Assembly: GCA_910585725.1 (NCBI GenBank)
Contig: CAJUFA010000002.1
Coordinates: 62,001-126,000 of the forward strand
Source of the DNA: an uncultured Dorea sp.
GTDB lineage: Bacteria; Bacillota; Clostridia; Lachnospirales; Lachnospiraceae
DNA length: 64,000 nt
Reading direction: 5' to 3'
Shown here piece after piece: positions 32,867-41,759 of the stretch. The notes under the pieces are model-generated. The model saw nothing but the letters and a program-made list of their open reading frames with translations, ran no database searches and was not told where the DNA came from. How positions within the stretch are numbered: position 1 is the first letter of the stretch; the number at the start of each line of letters is the position of its first letter. The translations under genes were made by a program, and so were the position numbers.

Positions 32867-33824
32867 AGTACATCGGCACCCCGCTTTCCATCTCTGCCGC
32901 GGTCTCTTTCAGTATCTGAGCCTCCGACTTTGGAATCACGCTCTCCGCCTTCGCAAAAAGAGACGTCCAGAAATCCATCGTGCTCTCCAGTTCATAGAAT
33001 TCATACACTCCAAGCTCTGAACTCATCACCGCCGTCATATCCTCATACAGACTGATCTCATCAATAAGAGCGTTGTTCAATGCCTGATTCGCCGTATACA
33101 CACGCCCGTCCGCAAGCTTCTTCACACTTTCCGCATCCATACCGCGTCCTTCCGAAACGATATTTACAAATTTTGTATAATACTCATCCACCTGTTCCTG
33201 ATAGATCGCGATCTGCTCGTCCGTCAGCTTAGAACTGTCTTTATTCGCCCCACTGGTAATGCTGACATACCGAATCCCTAATTTTTCATATAATCCTGTC
33301 ATATCATACCCTGACATAATTACTCCGATAGAGCCTGTCGTTGTATTGGGATTCGCATAGATCTTGTCTGCAGCCATGGAGATCATATATCCGCCGGAAG
33401 CCGCGTAATGCGCCATATAGCCCCATATTGGCCGTCCTGTACTCTCCTTATACTCCTTAAGCTTCAGATATAATTCCTCTGATTCATACACGGTTCCTCC
33501 GGGGGAATCCACGTATAACAGAATTCCCTGGTTATCGCTGTCATACATCAAACTCTCAATATATTCCAGAGTCGTGTTATGCTGGTAACCCATATCCGCG
33601 TTGAATACGCCCGTCGTCATCTGCTCCTGAATCGTTCCCACTACCTTAACTACCGCAATATAGTCCTCTGACGGAGGCTGGAACTCCGTGCTGTCCGCCA
33701 GAATCTGCGCCATATTCTTCTCTATTAAGCGCTCGGAAAATGTATTCGTCAGTACGCTGGATACTCCGGTAACGATAAATAATATAACTGCTATGATCAA
33801 TCCGCCTATCTGTTTCTTCTTCAT
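32847..33824 (-). CDS. sppA: Signal peptide peptidase SppA
   Basis: 325 residues with an N-terminal membrane anchor (about 6-27) and an extracellular serine protease domain. Nucleophile S143 in HYAASGGYMIS and general-base K195 in TSGANKDSS form the Ser/Lys dyad, at nearly the same positions as B. subtilis SppA (S147, K199). LYVDSPGG and TTGSIGVIM are also conserved. It degrades cleaved signal peptides and in Bacillus contributes to lantibiotic resistance. Overlaps the RDD gene by 20 bases; downstream of pheT. Confidence 0.95.
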   Translation of the reverse strand: MKKKQIGGLIIAVILFIVTGVSSVLTNTFSERLIEKNMAQILADSTEFQPPSEDYIAVVKVVGTIQEQMTTGVFNADMGYQHNTTLEYIESLMYDSDNQGILLYVDSPGGTVYESEELYLKLKEYKESTGRPIWGYMAHYAASGGYMISMAADKIYANPNTTTGSIGVIMSGYDMTGLYEKLGIRYVSITSGANKDSSKLTDEQIAIYQEQVDEYYTKFVNIVSEGRGMDAESVKKLADGRVYTANQALNNALIDEISLYEDMTAVMSSELGVYEFYELESTMDFWTSLFAKAESVIPKSEAQILKETAAEMESGVPMYYAEQLR

Positions 33825-33875
33825 TTTCTATCTCCATTCATTTGAATCCGCCGATCAGAAATCAAAACATCTCCC

Positions 33876-36296
33876 TTACTTGCGAAGTTCAATTCCCATG
33901 CCTTCCAAAGCCTTCAGAATCCTGCTCATAGCTTCCGAGACTTCCGCATCCTCAAGCGTCTTATCTTTGGCCCGGAATACGATGGAATAAGCCATTGATT
34001 TGTATCCGTCCTTAATCTGTGCTCCTTCATAGAGATCGAACAACGCATAACTTTCCAGATATGCCCCGCCCTTCTTCTCTATGACTTCTTCCACCTGACC
34101 CGCCAGAACTTCTTTCGGCATCACCATACTGATGTCGCGGGTTACTGCCGGGAATCTTGCTATTCCTGTGTACTTTCTGTCGAAAGACGCCCGCTCTACG
34201 ATCTCCGGCATATCAAGCACCGCAATATACGCTTTCGTTCCAATCTCATACGCATCCGCGATATCCGGATGTACTTCTCCAAGATATCCCACCACTGTTC
34301 CGTCGTATATGATATTCGCCTGACGCCCCGGATGAAGATATGGTTTACCGGAATTAGGAGCATACGTCTCTTTCCCCTGCATACCTACCTTTTCAAAGAA
34401 TTCTTCTATCACGCCTTTCATGTTGAAGAAATCTCCCTCTCCGTACATGCCCAGAGTAAACTGCATCCGCTCTTCGGGAAGCTCCGTCAGCGGAAGCGAC
34501 TCCGAAAGATAGATATTTCCCAGCTCATACAATCTTACATTTTTATTTCTTCTGTTATAATTCGTCGCCAGGGATGTCAGCATACCATTCAAGGATGTCG
34601 TGCGCATGATGCTGTAATCCTCACCCAGAGGATTCATGATCTCGACCGCCCTGCGAAGCGGAGAATCCTCCGGAATCCGCAGCTTATCAAATACCTTCGG
34701 ACTTTCAAATGAATAAGTCATCCCCTGGCTGAATCCGCAGAATTCCGCAATGTCCCTGGCAATCTCCTCCACGCGAAGTTTGAATGATAATTTTCCGGTC
34801 GTGGCCTCTCCCTTTGGAAGCGTCGTCGGAATATTGTCATATCCGTAGAATCTGGCCACCTCTTCCGCCAGATCTGCCATACGGAACAAATCGTGCCGGA
34901 AAGTAGGAGCAATCACCTCGTTTGCCTCGTCGTCGTATTCCAATCCTATTTTCCTGAAGTATTCGATCATCTCTTCCTTAGATATCTCTGTTCCGAGCAA
35001 ACGATTGATCTCATCCTGATCAAAAGGCACTCTCACCGGTTCTTTTCTCTTACCATAGACATCTACCATCCCGCCTACGACTTCTCCGGCTCCCATCTCC
35101 TCCACCAACTGGCAGGCGCGGTCGATCGCCGCCTGGGCATTGTTAGGATCCAGCCCTTTCTCAAACTTACCGGACGCGTCGGTACGAAGTCCTACTTTCT
35201 TGCTTGATTTGCGGATGTTCGTTCCGTCGAAACAAGCCGCCTCAAAAAGCATCGTCTTAACATCATCTGTAATCATGGAATTCTCGCCTCCCATGATACC
35301 GGCGATACCGACAGACCGCTCGCCGTCGCAGATCATCAGCACCGTCTCGTCCATCTCGCGCTCCTGTCCGTCCAGCGTCGTGAATTTCTCGCCTTTCTCT
35401 GCCGTGCGCACGATGATCTCACGCTTCGCAATCGTATCCAGGTCGTAGGCATGCATGGGCTGCCCGTACTCTTCCATCACGTAGTTGGTAATATCAACCA
35501 GATTATTGATAGGCCGGATACCGACGGAAGCCAGACGTCTCTGCATCCACTTCGGAGACGGTCCGATCTTGATATTCTTTACCACTCTCGCGCAATATCT
35601 CGGACAAAGCTCCTGGTTTTCTACCGTCACCTTAATATAATCATTAACGTCTTCTGAATTTCCCGTCTCTGTCACTATCGGCGGATGAAATTCTTTTCCG
35701 AAGGTCGCCGCCGCCTCCCGGGCGATTCCGACCACGCTGAAGCAATCGACTCTGTTAGATGTGATCTCATATTCGAACACCACGTCGTTCAGGCCAAGGG
35801 CTTCCACCGCGTTTGTTCCCACCTTCGCGTCTTCCGGGAAGATATAGATTCCTTCTTCCGGAGCTTCCGGATACATATCCCTGTTCGAACCCAGCTCCTC
35901 TATGGAGCACATCATACCTCTGCTCTCTATCCCGCGCAGTTTTCCCTTCTTGATCTTGACTCCGCCTGCCACACGGCTGCCCGGTTCATGGCCTCCCGCC
36001 ACACGCCCGCCGTCTAAGACAACCGGTACTTTATCGCCCTCCTGAACATTGTTGGCGCCCGTCACAATCTGGACGGTCTCTTCGCCCACATTGACCTGGC
36101 AGATAATCAGTTTATCGGCGTCCGGATGTTTCTCGATCTTATCGATCTGACCGATCACGATCTTATCCAGATCCGCATCCAGCGCCTCATATCCTTCTAC
36201 TTTTGTTCCCGCCAATGTCATCGCGTCTGTATATTCCTGCGCAGTAACATCCAGATCCGGGACATATGCCTTTATCCATGATAATGATGTATTCAT
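33876..36296 (-). CDS. pheT: Phenylalanyl-tRNA synthetase beta subunit
   Basis: 806 residues. N-terminal tRNA-binding OB domain (about 40-155, IVIGQIDKIEKHPDADKLIICQVNVG and VTGANNVQEGDKVPVVLDGG). B3/4 editing domain (about 200-370), B5 (around 405-475), a catalytic-like core, and C-terminal anticodon-binding FDX-ACB (about 710-806, FPAVTRDISMVMPKEV). The start at 36296 (MNTSLSWIKAYV) follows AGGAGCAGGAAG; ten codons further upstream are open but not family-like. It is 125 bases downstream of pheS. Confidence 0.97.
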   Translation of the reverse strand: MNTSLSWIKAYVPDLDVTAQEYTDAMTLAGTKVEGYEALDADLDKIVIGQIDKIEKHPDADKLIICQVNVGEETVQIVTGANNVQEGDKVPVVLDGGRVAGGHEPGSRVAGGVKIKKGKLRGIESRGMMCSIEELGSNRDMYPEAPEEGIYIFPEDAKVGTNAVEALGLNDVVFEYEITSNRVDCFSVVGIAREAAATFGKEFHPPIVTETGNSEDVNDYIKVTVENQELCPRYCARVVKNIKIGPSPKWMQRRLASVGIRPINNLVDITNYVMEEYGQPMHAYDLDTIAKREIIVRTAEKGEKFTTLDGQEREMDETVLMICDGERSVGIAGIMGGENSMITDDVKTMLFEAACFDGTNIRKSSKKVGLRTDASGKFEKGLDPNNAQAAIDRACQLVEEMGAGEVVGGMVDVYGKRKEPVRVPFDQDEINRLLGTEISKEEMIEYFRKIGLEYDDEANEVIAPTFRHDLFRMADLAEEVARFYGYDNIPTTLPKGEATTGKLSFKLRVEEIARDIAEFCGFSQGMTYSFESPKVFDKLRIPEDSPLRRAVEIMNPLGEDYSIMRTTSLNGMLTSLATNYNRRNKNVRLYELGNIYLSESLPLTELPEERMQFTLGMYGEGDFFNMKGVIEEFFEKVGMQGKETYAPNSGKPYLHPGRQANIIYDGTVVGYLGEVHPDIADAYEIGTKAYIAVLDMPEIVERASFDRKYTGIARFPAVTRDISMVMPKEVLAGQVEEVIEKKGGAYLESYALFDLYEGAQIKDGYKSMAYSIVFRAKDKTLEDAEVSEAMSRILKALEGMGIELRK

Positions 36297-36421
36297 CTTC
36301 CTGCTCCTCTCTGCATCATTTTCCAATCTTTTCTATATTTTCTGCTGCTATATTACTCCTTATTGCTTATTTGCCGGTCGTCTGCTTTTCCCGTCATCTT
36401 CTTAATTTGCTTTACACCGCG

Positions 36422-37441
36422 TTAGAATTGCTTCAGGAACCGAATATCATTCTCATACAGCAGCCGCATATCATCAATCTCATATTTCAGCAGCGCGATA
36501 CGCTCCAGCCCGACGCCGAATGCAAATCCAGTATACTCGTTCGGATCAATTCCGCACATCTCCAACACATGGGGATGTACCATACCGCAGCCTAAGATCT
36601 CGATCCATCCCGAACCTTTGCAGAAACGGCAGCCTTTTCCTCCACATTTAAAGCAGGTGACATCCACCTCCGCGCTTGGTTCCGTAAATGGGAAATGATG
36701 GGGACGGAACTTCGTCTTCGTCTCCGGACCGAACAGCTCTTTCGCAAATACCTCCAACGTCCCCTTCAAATCGGCAAAGGAGATATTCTTATCTATCACC
36801 AGTCCTTCGATCTGATGGAAAGACGGAGAGTGTGTCGCGTCCACCTCGTCAGAACGGAATACGCGTCCCGGCGCGATCATACGGATGGGCAGTTTCCCTT
36901 GCTCCATGACACGCGCCTGCACCGGTGAAGTCTGTGTACGCAATACAATATCTTTATTGATATAGAACGTATCCTGTTCATCCTTCGCCGGATGTCCGTC
37001 CGGTATATTCAATTTCTCAAAGTTATATAGATCATACTCTACTTCAGGACCTTCAACAACTTCATAGCCCATGCCGATGAATATTCTCTCTACCTCTTCC
37101 AATGCGATCGTATTCGGATGCCGGTGTCCAACCATATTCTTCTTCGCCGGAAGGGTAACATCGATTACCTCCTGCTTCATCCGCTCTTCACGGATGACTC
37201 TTTCCATCTTCTTTTTGCTCTCTTCCAACAGATTCTCGATCGCCGCGCGCGTCTCGTTCACCAATTGCCCGACCTTCGGTCTCTCTTCCGGCGCCACGTC
37301 TTTCATTCCCTTTAAGACTGCGGTTATCTCTCCCTTCTTGCCAAGGAATTTCACACGCACATCATTCAACTTCTCCGGCATATCGGCCGCTTCAATCGCT
37401 TTCAATGCTTCTTCTTTGATGCTTTGCAATTTTTCATTCAT
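36422..37441 (-). CDS. pheS: Phenylalanyl-tRNA synthetase alpha subunit
   Basis: 339 residues. N-terminal coiled coil (about 1-85) that grips tRNA, then the class II catalytic core: motif 1 PLHTYL-like GHRHPNTIALEEVERIF, motif 2 FRSDEVDATHSPSFHQIEGLVID and motif 3 GFAFGVGLERIALL. FTEPSAEVDVTC completes the phenylalanine pocket. Joins PheT as an alpha2-beta2 enzyme. The leader has a T-box (37521-37805) so transcription rises when tRNA-Phe is uncharged. Confidence 0.98.
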   Translation of the reverse strand: MNEKLQSIKEEALKAIEAADMPEKLNDVRVKFLGKKGEITAVLKGMKDVAPEERPKVGQLVNETRAAIENLLEESKKKMERVIREERMKQEVIDVTLPAKKNMVGHRHPNTIALEEVERIFIGMGYEVVEGPEVEYDLYNFEKLNIPDGHPAKDEQDTFYINKDIVLRTQTSPVQARVMEQGKLPIRMIAPGRVFRSDEVDATHSPSFHQIEGLVIDKNISFADLKGTLEVFAKELFGPETKTKFRPHHFPFTEPSAEVDVTCFKCGGKGCRFCKGSGWIEILGCGMVHPHVLEMCGIDPNEYTGFAFGVGLERIALLKYEIDDMRLLYENDIRFLKQF

Positions 37442-37520
37442 CAGTCTTCTTCCTTTCTTCTTAATTATACTTATATACTCCTATACTATTAAAAATAAAA
37501 AACGCCTTATATGATAAAGC

Positions 37521-37805
37521 AAAAAAGCCCATCCCAAAAAGGGACGAGCAATTACCCGTGTTACCACCCTGATTCCCGTATTCTTTCGAAATTTGAATAT
37601 ATAAAACTATCGGTATATTCTTATCATACGGGCACTCATTCATGCGTAACGTGCATCTGACGGCATCTCCTACCATCCTTAGCCGTGTATCCGATATGAA
37701 ATACACTTCAAAAGACTTCAAAGATACGGCTCGCGTGGGAAATTCAAGTCACATCTGAACCCAAGGAAACTTCCAGCCCAACGATCTCCTCTCTCTGGGG
37801 GAAGA
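37521..37805 (-). promoter_or_regulatory. T-box leader of pheST
   Basis: Minus strand carries the T-box sequence AGGGTGGTAACACGGGT (37554-37570). It is followed by a terminator: GCTCGTCCC (37541-37549) with GGGATGGGC (37527-37535) and T6. Upstream AGAGAG and GGCTGGAAG (about 37761-37795) look like Stem I, and a UUC triplet at 37739-37741 is a candidate phenylalanine specifier. Downstream gene and T-box agree; the specifier is inference. Confidence 0.85.
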
Positions 37806-37910
37806 TGATTCTCTACTTAAAAACTGGTAAAACAAACGTCTTTCGCAGTTCTTTACACGGTCTTAACCTTTCTCTTTATCGCTATCTGTATAATCGCATA
37901 TGCTTTTCTC

Positions 37911-37938
37911 ATTATATCATAAGAACTTATGATGTCAA
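37911..37938 (-). promoter_or_regulatory. Consensus promoter of the pheST leader
   Basis: Minus strand TTGACA (37933-37938), 16-base spacer, TATAAT (37911-37916). The spacer TCATAAGTTCTTATGA is itself a perfect palindrome. Confidence 0.8.
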
Positions 37939-37974
37939 GGAATTTCATTTGCGAAAATTTAAGCTGTGCTTTCA

Positions 37975-38382
37975 TCACAAAAGTTTCCTGATCTTCTGCA
38001 GCAATAGTATTATACATACTCCTATCAGAATATGGCCTATCCCCGCGATACCGGATATAGAAGCATCCATTCCTTTGCTCAATTCCGTTCCCCATACCTG
38101 CGTCAAACCTCTCATAAGAAACGCGGTGCCGGAAATGTTAAGACCCAGTTGGTATACAATTATAATCTTGCCGACATTTTTATCTGAAAATCGAAATGAT
38201 TTCTCAGCCAGCATGAGTATAAGGAAAAAGAACATTCCCAGCATAAAGTAATGTGTATGTATCACAGACAGATTTGTTTGTCCGGTGAAATGACTGAATT
38301 TGGTAAACTCTCTGTAAAACACTCCAAATATCATGGCAATGACCGCATAAACCAAAGCCACGTCTGCATAACGCTTAACCAT
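37975..38382 (-). CDS. DUF2871 membrane protein
   Basis: 135 residues, four membrane helices. GVFYREFTKFSHFTGQTNLSVIHTHYFMLGMFFFLILMLAEK is the DUF2871 signature, with conserved His residues in the VIHTHYFMLG helix. Function unknown; the two histidines in a membrane helix may bind a metal or heme, which is speculation. It is the last gene of a TetR-regulated three-gene operon, 24 bases after the previous gene. Confidence 0.85.
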   Translation of the reverse strand: MVKRYADVALVYAVIAMIFGVFYREFTKFSHFTGQTNLSVIHTHYFMLGMFFFLILMLAEKSFRFSDKNVGKIIIVYQLGLNISGTAFLMRGLTQVWGTELSKGMDASISGIAGIGHILIGVCIILLLQKIRKLL

Positions 38383-38406
38383 TATGATTATCCTCCCTCT
38401 ATACTT

Positions 38407-39078
38407 TTATATCTGACCTTCCGATTGTCTGTAAAGCCGCCACCCCATCAAAACTATCCAGACATAGGCCAGCGTTTTCGGAATCATAAGTACCCCGACA
38501 ATCGGGACAACCCCGCTGAACAGAACGACCGGAAGATAGAATCCGAACGATAGGGTTACTGCCAGCGGCATAAACCGGAATACAGAATCCTTTGCTTTTT
38601 TCGTCTCCTGCACAAATATAATAATGATGACAATCCCCATAATCGCAAAGGGAATATTACGGAGCACTCCAAACAATAATGGCTGACGGTATGTAAGCCA
38701 CTGGTTCTGGGGAAACAGACAAAAGGCAATACGCAGTATGGCTAATATCCACATCGCTCCCGTAAGACTTTTGCGCTCTTTAATCTGATAGCGGTCGCGC
38801 CAAATGTAATATAAGATCAGATAAAAGACCGTCATGGTAATGGATGTGATAAATTTCCCGATTCCAAGCGCCGCCGCATTCGCTTCCAATCCGGCTGTCC
38901 AAAGGGCGTAGGCGCGCGGGACAAGATGAAAAGAATCACCCGCGCCAAGCAGCGCGGCCATTAATCCGGCTTTTTTCACCAAAGAATCATTGCCTTTTAT
39001 TAACATCGTTAACCCTGCAATAAGCGCAAAGCTAAGATATAATACGTCAAAAACAGTTTCTGCAATCGCTTGCGGCAT
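38407..39078 (-). CDS. Polytopic membrane protein of unknown function
   Basis: 223 residues from MPQAIAETVFDVLYLSF, about seven hydrophobic segments, conserved-looking GDSFHLVPRAYALW after helix 2 and a C-terminal basic tail. No family recognised with certainty. The start at 39078 follows GAGAGGG; an earlier TTG overlapping the TetR stop lacks a ribosome site. It lies between the TetR regulator and the DUF2871 gene, so a transport or stress role under TetR control is plausible, with no direct evidence. Confidence 0.8.
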   Translation of the reverse strand: MPQAIAETVFDVLYLSFALIAGLTMLIKGNDSLVKKAGLMAALLGAGDSFHLVPRAYALWTAGLEANAAALGIGKFITSITMTVFYLILYYIWRDRYQIKERKSLTGAMWILAILRIAFCLFPQNQWLTYRQPLLFGVLRNIPFAIMGIVIIIIFVQETKKAKDSVFRFMPLAVTLSFGFYLPVVLFSGVVPIVGVLMIPKTLAYVWIVLMGWRLYRQSEGQI

Positions 39079-39098
39079 AAATATCCCTCTCTCTTCGT

Positions 39099-39647
39099 TC
39101 AATAAATTATATGTTCAACAATTTTAATAAAAAATGTGATATCAGGCTCTCGTGCTTTTAACAGCATCATCATATTCATCATGATAAAACGTGCAAATTG
39201 TTCTTTAGTAAATATATCATTCCAAACATCCCCGCGGATACTCGCGTCTTGTTCCATACGCCGGACCAACGCCGTCTCCAGCTCCGACTGCATGGACGCC
39301 ATATGCGCCTGTCCCGCCGTCTCCACATTACCAAGGCTGCTCATGAGTTTTCCGGCGGACTGATCTATCCGAGCCTTAAGAAAATAAAATATTTCCTGCA
39401 GCTGCTCGCAAAAGGAATCCGCGGTAATTTCAGTTCCCACTTCAAGCAAAGTCTGTTTCCAATATTCTTCCGTAAGAGCGAGAAGAATCTCGTCCTTATT
39501 TGAGAAGTAATTGTATATAGTCCCGCTGGCAATACCGGCTTTCCTGGCAATCGAACGGATGTTGACCGCCTCTATACCTTCTGTGTCTGCAATATACTGC
39601 GCTAATTCTATCAACGTGCCTCGCAAAGTATCGTCTTTCCTTCGCAC
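39099..39647 (-). CDS. TetR/AcrR-family regulator
   Basis: 182 residues. The N-terminal helix-turn-helix IRSIARKAGIASGTIYNYFSNKDEIL is classical TetR; the rest is the helical ligand-binding/dimer domain. The start is placed at the GTG at 39647, which has GGGAG at 6-base spacing; another GTG at 39665 in frame has none. It is the first gene of an operon with two membrane proteins. A 16-bp palindrome (39674-39689) lies just downstream of a consensus promoter, so it very likely represses its own operon. Ligand unknown. Confidence 0.9.
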   Translation of the reverse strand: MRRKDDTLRGTLIELAQYIADTEGIEAVNIRSIARKAGIASGTIYNYFSNKDEILLALTEEYWKQTLLEVGTEITADSFCEQLQEIFYFLKARIDQSAGKLMSSLGNVETAGQAHMASMQSELETALVRRMEQDASIRGDVWNDIFTKEQFARFIMMNMMMLLKAREPDITFFIKIVEHIIY

Positions 39648-39673
39648 TAATATCTCCCTTCTCACTTTTGTTT

Positions 39674-39689
39674 AATGAACATGTTCATT
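39674..39689. promoter_or_regulatory. Probable TetR-family operator
   Basis: Perfect palindrome AATGAACATGTTCATT, 3 bases downstream of the -10 box of the tetR promoter, positioned to block transcription initiation. Confidence 0.75.
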
Positions 39690-39692
39690 TAT

Positions 39693-39721
39693 ATTATATG
39701 TACAATCAGCAGATTTGTCAA
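39693..39721 (-). promoter_or_regulatory. Consensus promoter of the tetR operon
   Basis: Minus strand TTGACA (39716-39721), 17-base spacer, TATAAT (39693-39698). Confidence 0.85.
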
Positions 39722-39755
39722 CCTTATGTTTTTTTTAAAGTTTTTAATTTTATAC

Positions 39756-39784
39756 TTGATTTTCTTCCAAAATGATGGTATTAT
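39756..39784 (+). promoter_or_regulatory. Promoter of the tRNA pair
   Basis: TTGATT (39756-39761), 17-base spacer, TATTAT (39779-39784), 36 bases before tRNA-Pro. Confidence 0.6.
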
Positions 39785-39819
39785 AATACGCGGTTAAGAG
39801 ATAACAACTGAATCTTAAT

Positions 39820-39894
39820 CGGGGTGTGGCTCAGCTTGGCTAGAGCGCCTGGTTTGGGACCAGGAGGTCGCAGGTTCGAATCCTGTCACCCCGA
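39820..39894 (+). tRNA. tRNA-Pro (anticodon TGG)
   Basis: 75 bases with complete cloverleaf. Acceptor CGGGGTG pairs with CACCCCG (39887-39893), D-arm GGCTCAGCTTGGCTAGAGC. The anticodon arm CCTGG-TTTGGGA-CCAGG has TGG at 39855-39857; T-arm GCAGG-TTCGAAT-CCTGT. CCA is not encoded. Transcribed with tRNA-Gly 9 bases downstream. Confidence 0.97.
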
Positions 39895-39903
39895 TGCTTA
39901 TCT

Positions 39904-39974
39904 GCGGGTGTAGTTCAATGGTAGAACACTAGCCTTCCAAGCTAGATACGTGGGTTCGATTCCCATCACCCGCT
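39904..39974 (+). tRNA. tRNA-Gly (anticodon TCC)
   Basis: 71 bases. Acceptor GCGGGTG pairs with CACCCGC (39967-39973), anticodon arm CTAGC-CTTCCAA-GCTAG with TCC, T-arm GTGGG-TTCGATT-CCCAT. CCA not encoded; a T-run follows directly and may end the transcript. Confidence 0.97.
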
Positions 39975-40022
39975 TTTTTTGTACCCATAATTTATATTAA
40001 AATGCAGAGGAGGCTATGATAC

Positions 40023-40967
40023 ATGAAGATCGTATTCCTAGATGTAAAGACTATCGGCGAAGACCTTGACCTGTCCGGATTCAATTGTTTAGGTGAAGTA
40101 GTAAAGTATCCTTTCTCCACGCCCTCCGAGATACCAGAAAGAGTCGCCGATGCAGACGTAATTGTACTGAATAAAGTCAGGATCTGTGAAGAGACCATAT
40201 GGACTGCGTCTAACCTAAAGCTGGTCTGTGTAACCGGAACCGGAACGAATAATCTGGATAAAGAGTATCTCCAAAACCGCGGCGTCACCTGGAGAAACGT
40301 CGCCGGATACTCCACCGAATCCGTAGCCCAGCATACTTTCGCTATGCTTTTCTATTTGTTGGAAAAATTACGCTATTATGATGATTATGTAAAAGAAGGA
40401 CGCTACATATGCGACACGTCATTCACACACTTTGAAGAACATTTCCATGAATTGAACGGGAAAACATGGGGAATCATTGGACTTGGAAATATCGGAAGAC
40501 GAGTTGCCTCAGTCGCCGGCGCTTTTGGCGTGCATGTAATCTACACTTCTCCCTCAGGAAGCCCTCCGCAGCCCGGATATCGCCGGACCGACATGGATAC
40601 GCTGCTCGGCACGTCGGATATCATCTCCATCCACGCGCCGCTTAACCAATTTACCGAGAACCTGATCGATATCAAAGCATTCCAAAAGATGAAACCTTCC
40701 TGCATATTCCTGAATCTTGGCAGAGGCGCTATCGTCATAGAGCAGGATCTAGCCGACGCCCTTGATCGTCACATGATTGCCGCTGCGGGACTGGACGTAT
40801 TACGAGAAGAACCCATACTCCCTGACAACCCTCTCCTTAAGATCAAAGACAGAGGACGAATTTTCATCACGCCCCATGTCGCCTGGGCGAGCGTCGAGGC
40901 AAGAACGCGGCTGATGGAGATTATCCTGCAGCAAATCAAAGATTTTTTCTGCTTATCTTCTCTTTAG
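40023..40967 (+). CDS. D-2-hydroxyacid dehydrogenase (glycerate dehydrogenase-like)
   Basis: 314 residues, D-isomer-specific 2-hydroxyacid dehydrogenase family. NAD-binding GLGNIGRRVA, catalytic Arg in LNLGRGAIV, Glu in LDVLREEP and His in ITPHVAWAS. The N-terminal catalytic domain carries VTGTGTNNLD and AGYSTESVAQHTFAM. Family members reduce hydroxypyruvate, glyoxylate or related 2-keto acids with NAD(P)H. The closest resemblance by eye is to HprA-type glycerate dehydrogenases; substrate not certain. Its 3' end overlaps the convergent lspA-like gene by 15 bases. Confidence 0.9.
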   Translation: MKIVFLDVKTIGEDLDLSGFNCLGEVVKYPFSTPSEIPERVADADVIVLNKVRICEETIWTASNLKLVCVTGTGTNNLDKEYLQNRGVTWRNVAGYSTESVAQHTFAMLFYLLEKLRYYDDYVKEGRYICDTSFTHFEEHFHELNGKTWGIIGLGNIGRRVASVAGAFGVHVIYTSPSGSPPQPGYRRTDMDTLLGTSDIISIHAPLNQFTENLIDIKAFQKMKPSCIFLNLGRGAIVIEQDLADALDRHMIAAAGLDVLREEPILPDNPLLKIKDRGRIFITPHVAWASVEARTRLMEIILQQIKDFFCLSSL

Positions 40968-41414
40968 AAAATCACATATGAGGATCAGTATCCCGCCGAA
41001 TGCAATATAAAGATCCCCAAAATTCGCCGTAAACCGCGCCGGAAACTTCTTGCCTGAATACCCGATGTAATCAGTTACTTTCCCTTTCGCCAGTCTGTCA
41101 AACGTATTGCTTGCCGCACCGGCGCTCAAAAGAGTCAGGCCAAGTTTCCGGGCATATTTTCCTCTTCTTAAGAATACCGCCGTATCATACAGAAAAACCC
41201 CGATAGTGGCGGCAGCGGTCATTCCTTTTACAATCCCCGGTTTATGATCAAGAAAGTTCAATATAAATCCCCGATTATACACTTTACGTATGATAATCTT
41301 TCCATTGAACAGCTCACGCTTCTCATCCTGATCTATATTCTCCTCCACCCATCTTTTTAACACCACGTCCGTGCCAAGAAGAACTGCAAAAAGTATTACA
41401 AAGAGGGATAACAT
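40953..41414 (-). CDS. Divergent LspA-family (signal peptidase II-like) membrane protein
   Basis: 153 residues, four membrane helices, fitting the LspA plan: TDVVLKRWVEENI near the start, YNRGFILNFLD for the NxGAAF motif, SNTFDRLAKGKVTDYIGY for the GNxxDR..G.VxDFI block, and NFGDLYIAFG for FNxAD. Both catalytic aspartates of the NxxDR and FNxAD motifs have counterparts, but surrounding residues deviate, so this may be a specialised paralog rather than the housekeeping lipoprotein signal peptidase. It lies 1 base after the coiled-coil gene and downstream of a subtilase gene, suggesting a joint extracytoplasmic function. Confidence 0.75.
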   Translation of the reverse strand: MLSLFVILFAVLLGTDVVLKRWVEENIDQDEKRELFNGKIIIRKVYNRGFILNFLDHKPGIVKGMTAAATIGVFLYDTAVFLRRGKYARKLGLTLLSAGAASNTFDRLAKGKVTDYIGYSGKKFPARFTANFGDLYIAFGGILILICDFLKRR

Positions 41415-41415
41415 C

Positions 41416-41706
41416 CTATATCTCCTCTTTGATCTTCACGATCTGTTCTTCCCAGTTCTCAATCTCCTCTTCCCGCTTCTCAATCTGTTCGCACAGGTTA
41501 ATATACTCCGTATCGTCCACTTCGCCCTTGCGGAACTTCTCATATACCATGCGTCCGATATCCCTCAGATCTCTCTCATTCGCACGTTTTATCGACCGGA
41601 TATCTCCTTTGATCTTTTGAACCTCAAAAGTGTCCTCCGCTTTCTTGCTGATATCAACCGCTACATCACTTATCTTCTTTCCCAATTCGCCAAAAAAATC
41701 TGCCAT
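41416..41706 (-). CDS. Small coiled-coil protein of unknown function
   Basis: 96 residues, almost entirely helical and highly charged, with continuous heptads from about 40 to 95 (YINLCEQIEKREEEIENWEEQIVKIKEE). No signal peptide, no known domain. Similar proteins annotated only as hypothetical are common in Lachnospiraceae. Sits between the subtilase gene (53-base gap) and the LspA-like gene (1-base gap) on the same strand. Confidence 0.75.
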   Translation of the reverse strand: MADFFGELGKKISDVAVDISKKAEDTFEVQKIKGDIRSIKRANERDLRDIGRMVYEKFRKGEVDDTEYINLCEQIEKREEEIENWEEQIVKIKEEI

Positions 41707-41759
41707 TTCGTCTCTCCTTTTCTCTTACACATGCTTTACCGGTCTTCTTGTACCGATTA

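Noticed and set aside
39756..39787. Use of TATAAT at 39782-39787 as the tRNA -10 box
   Set aside because: Spacing to TTGATT would be 20 bases; the overlapping TATTAT gives 17.
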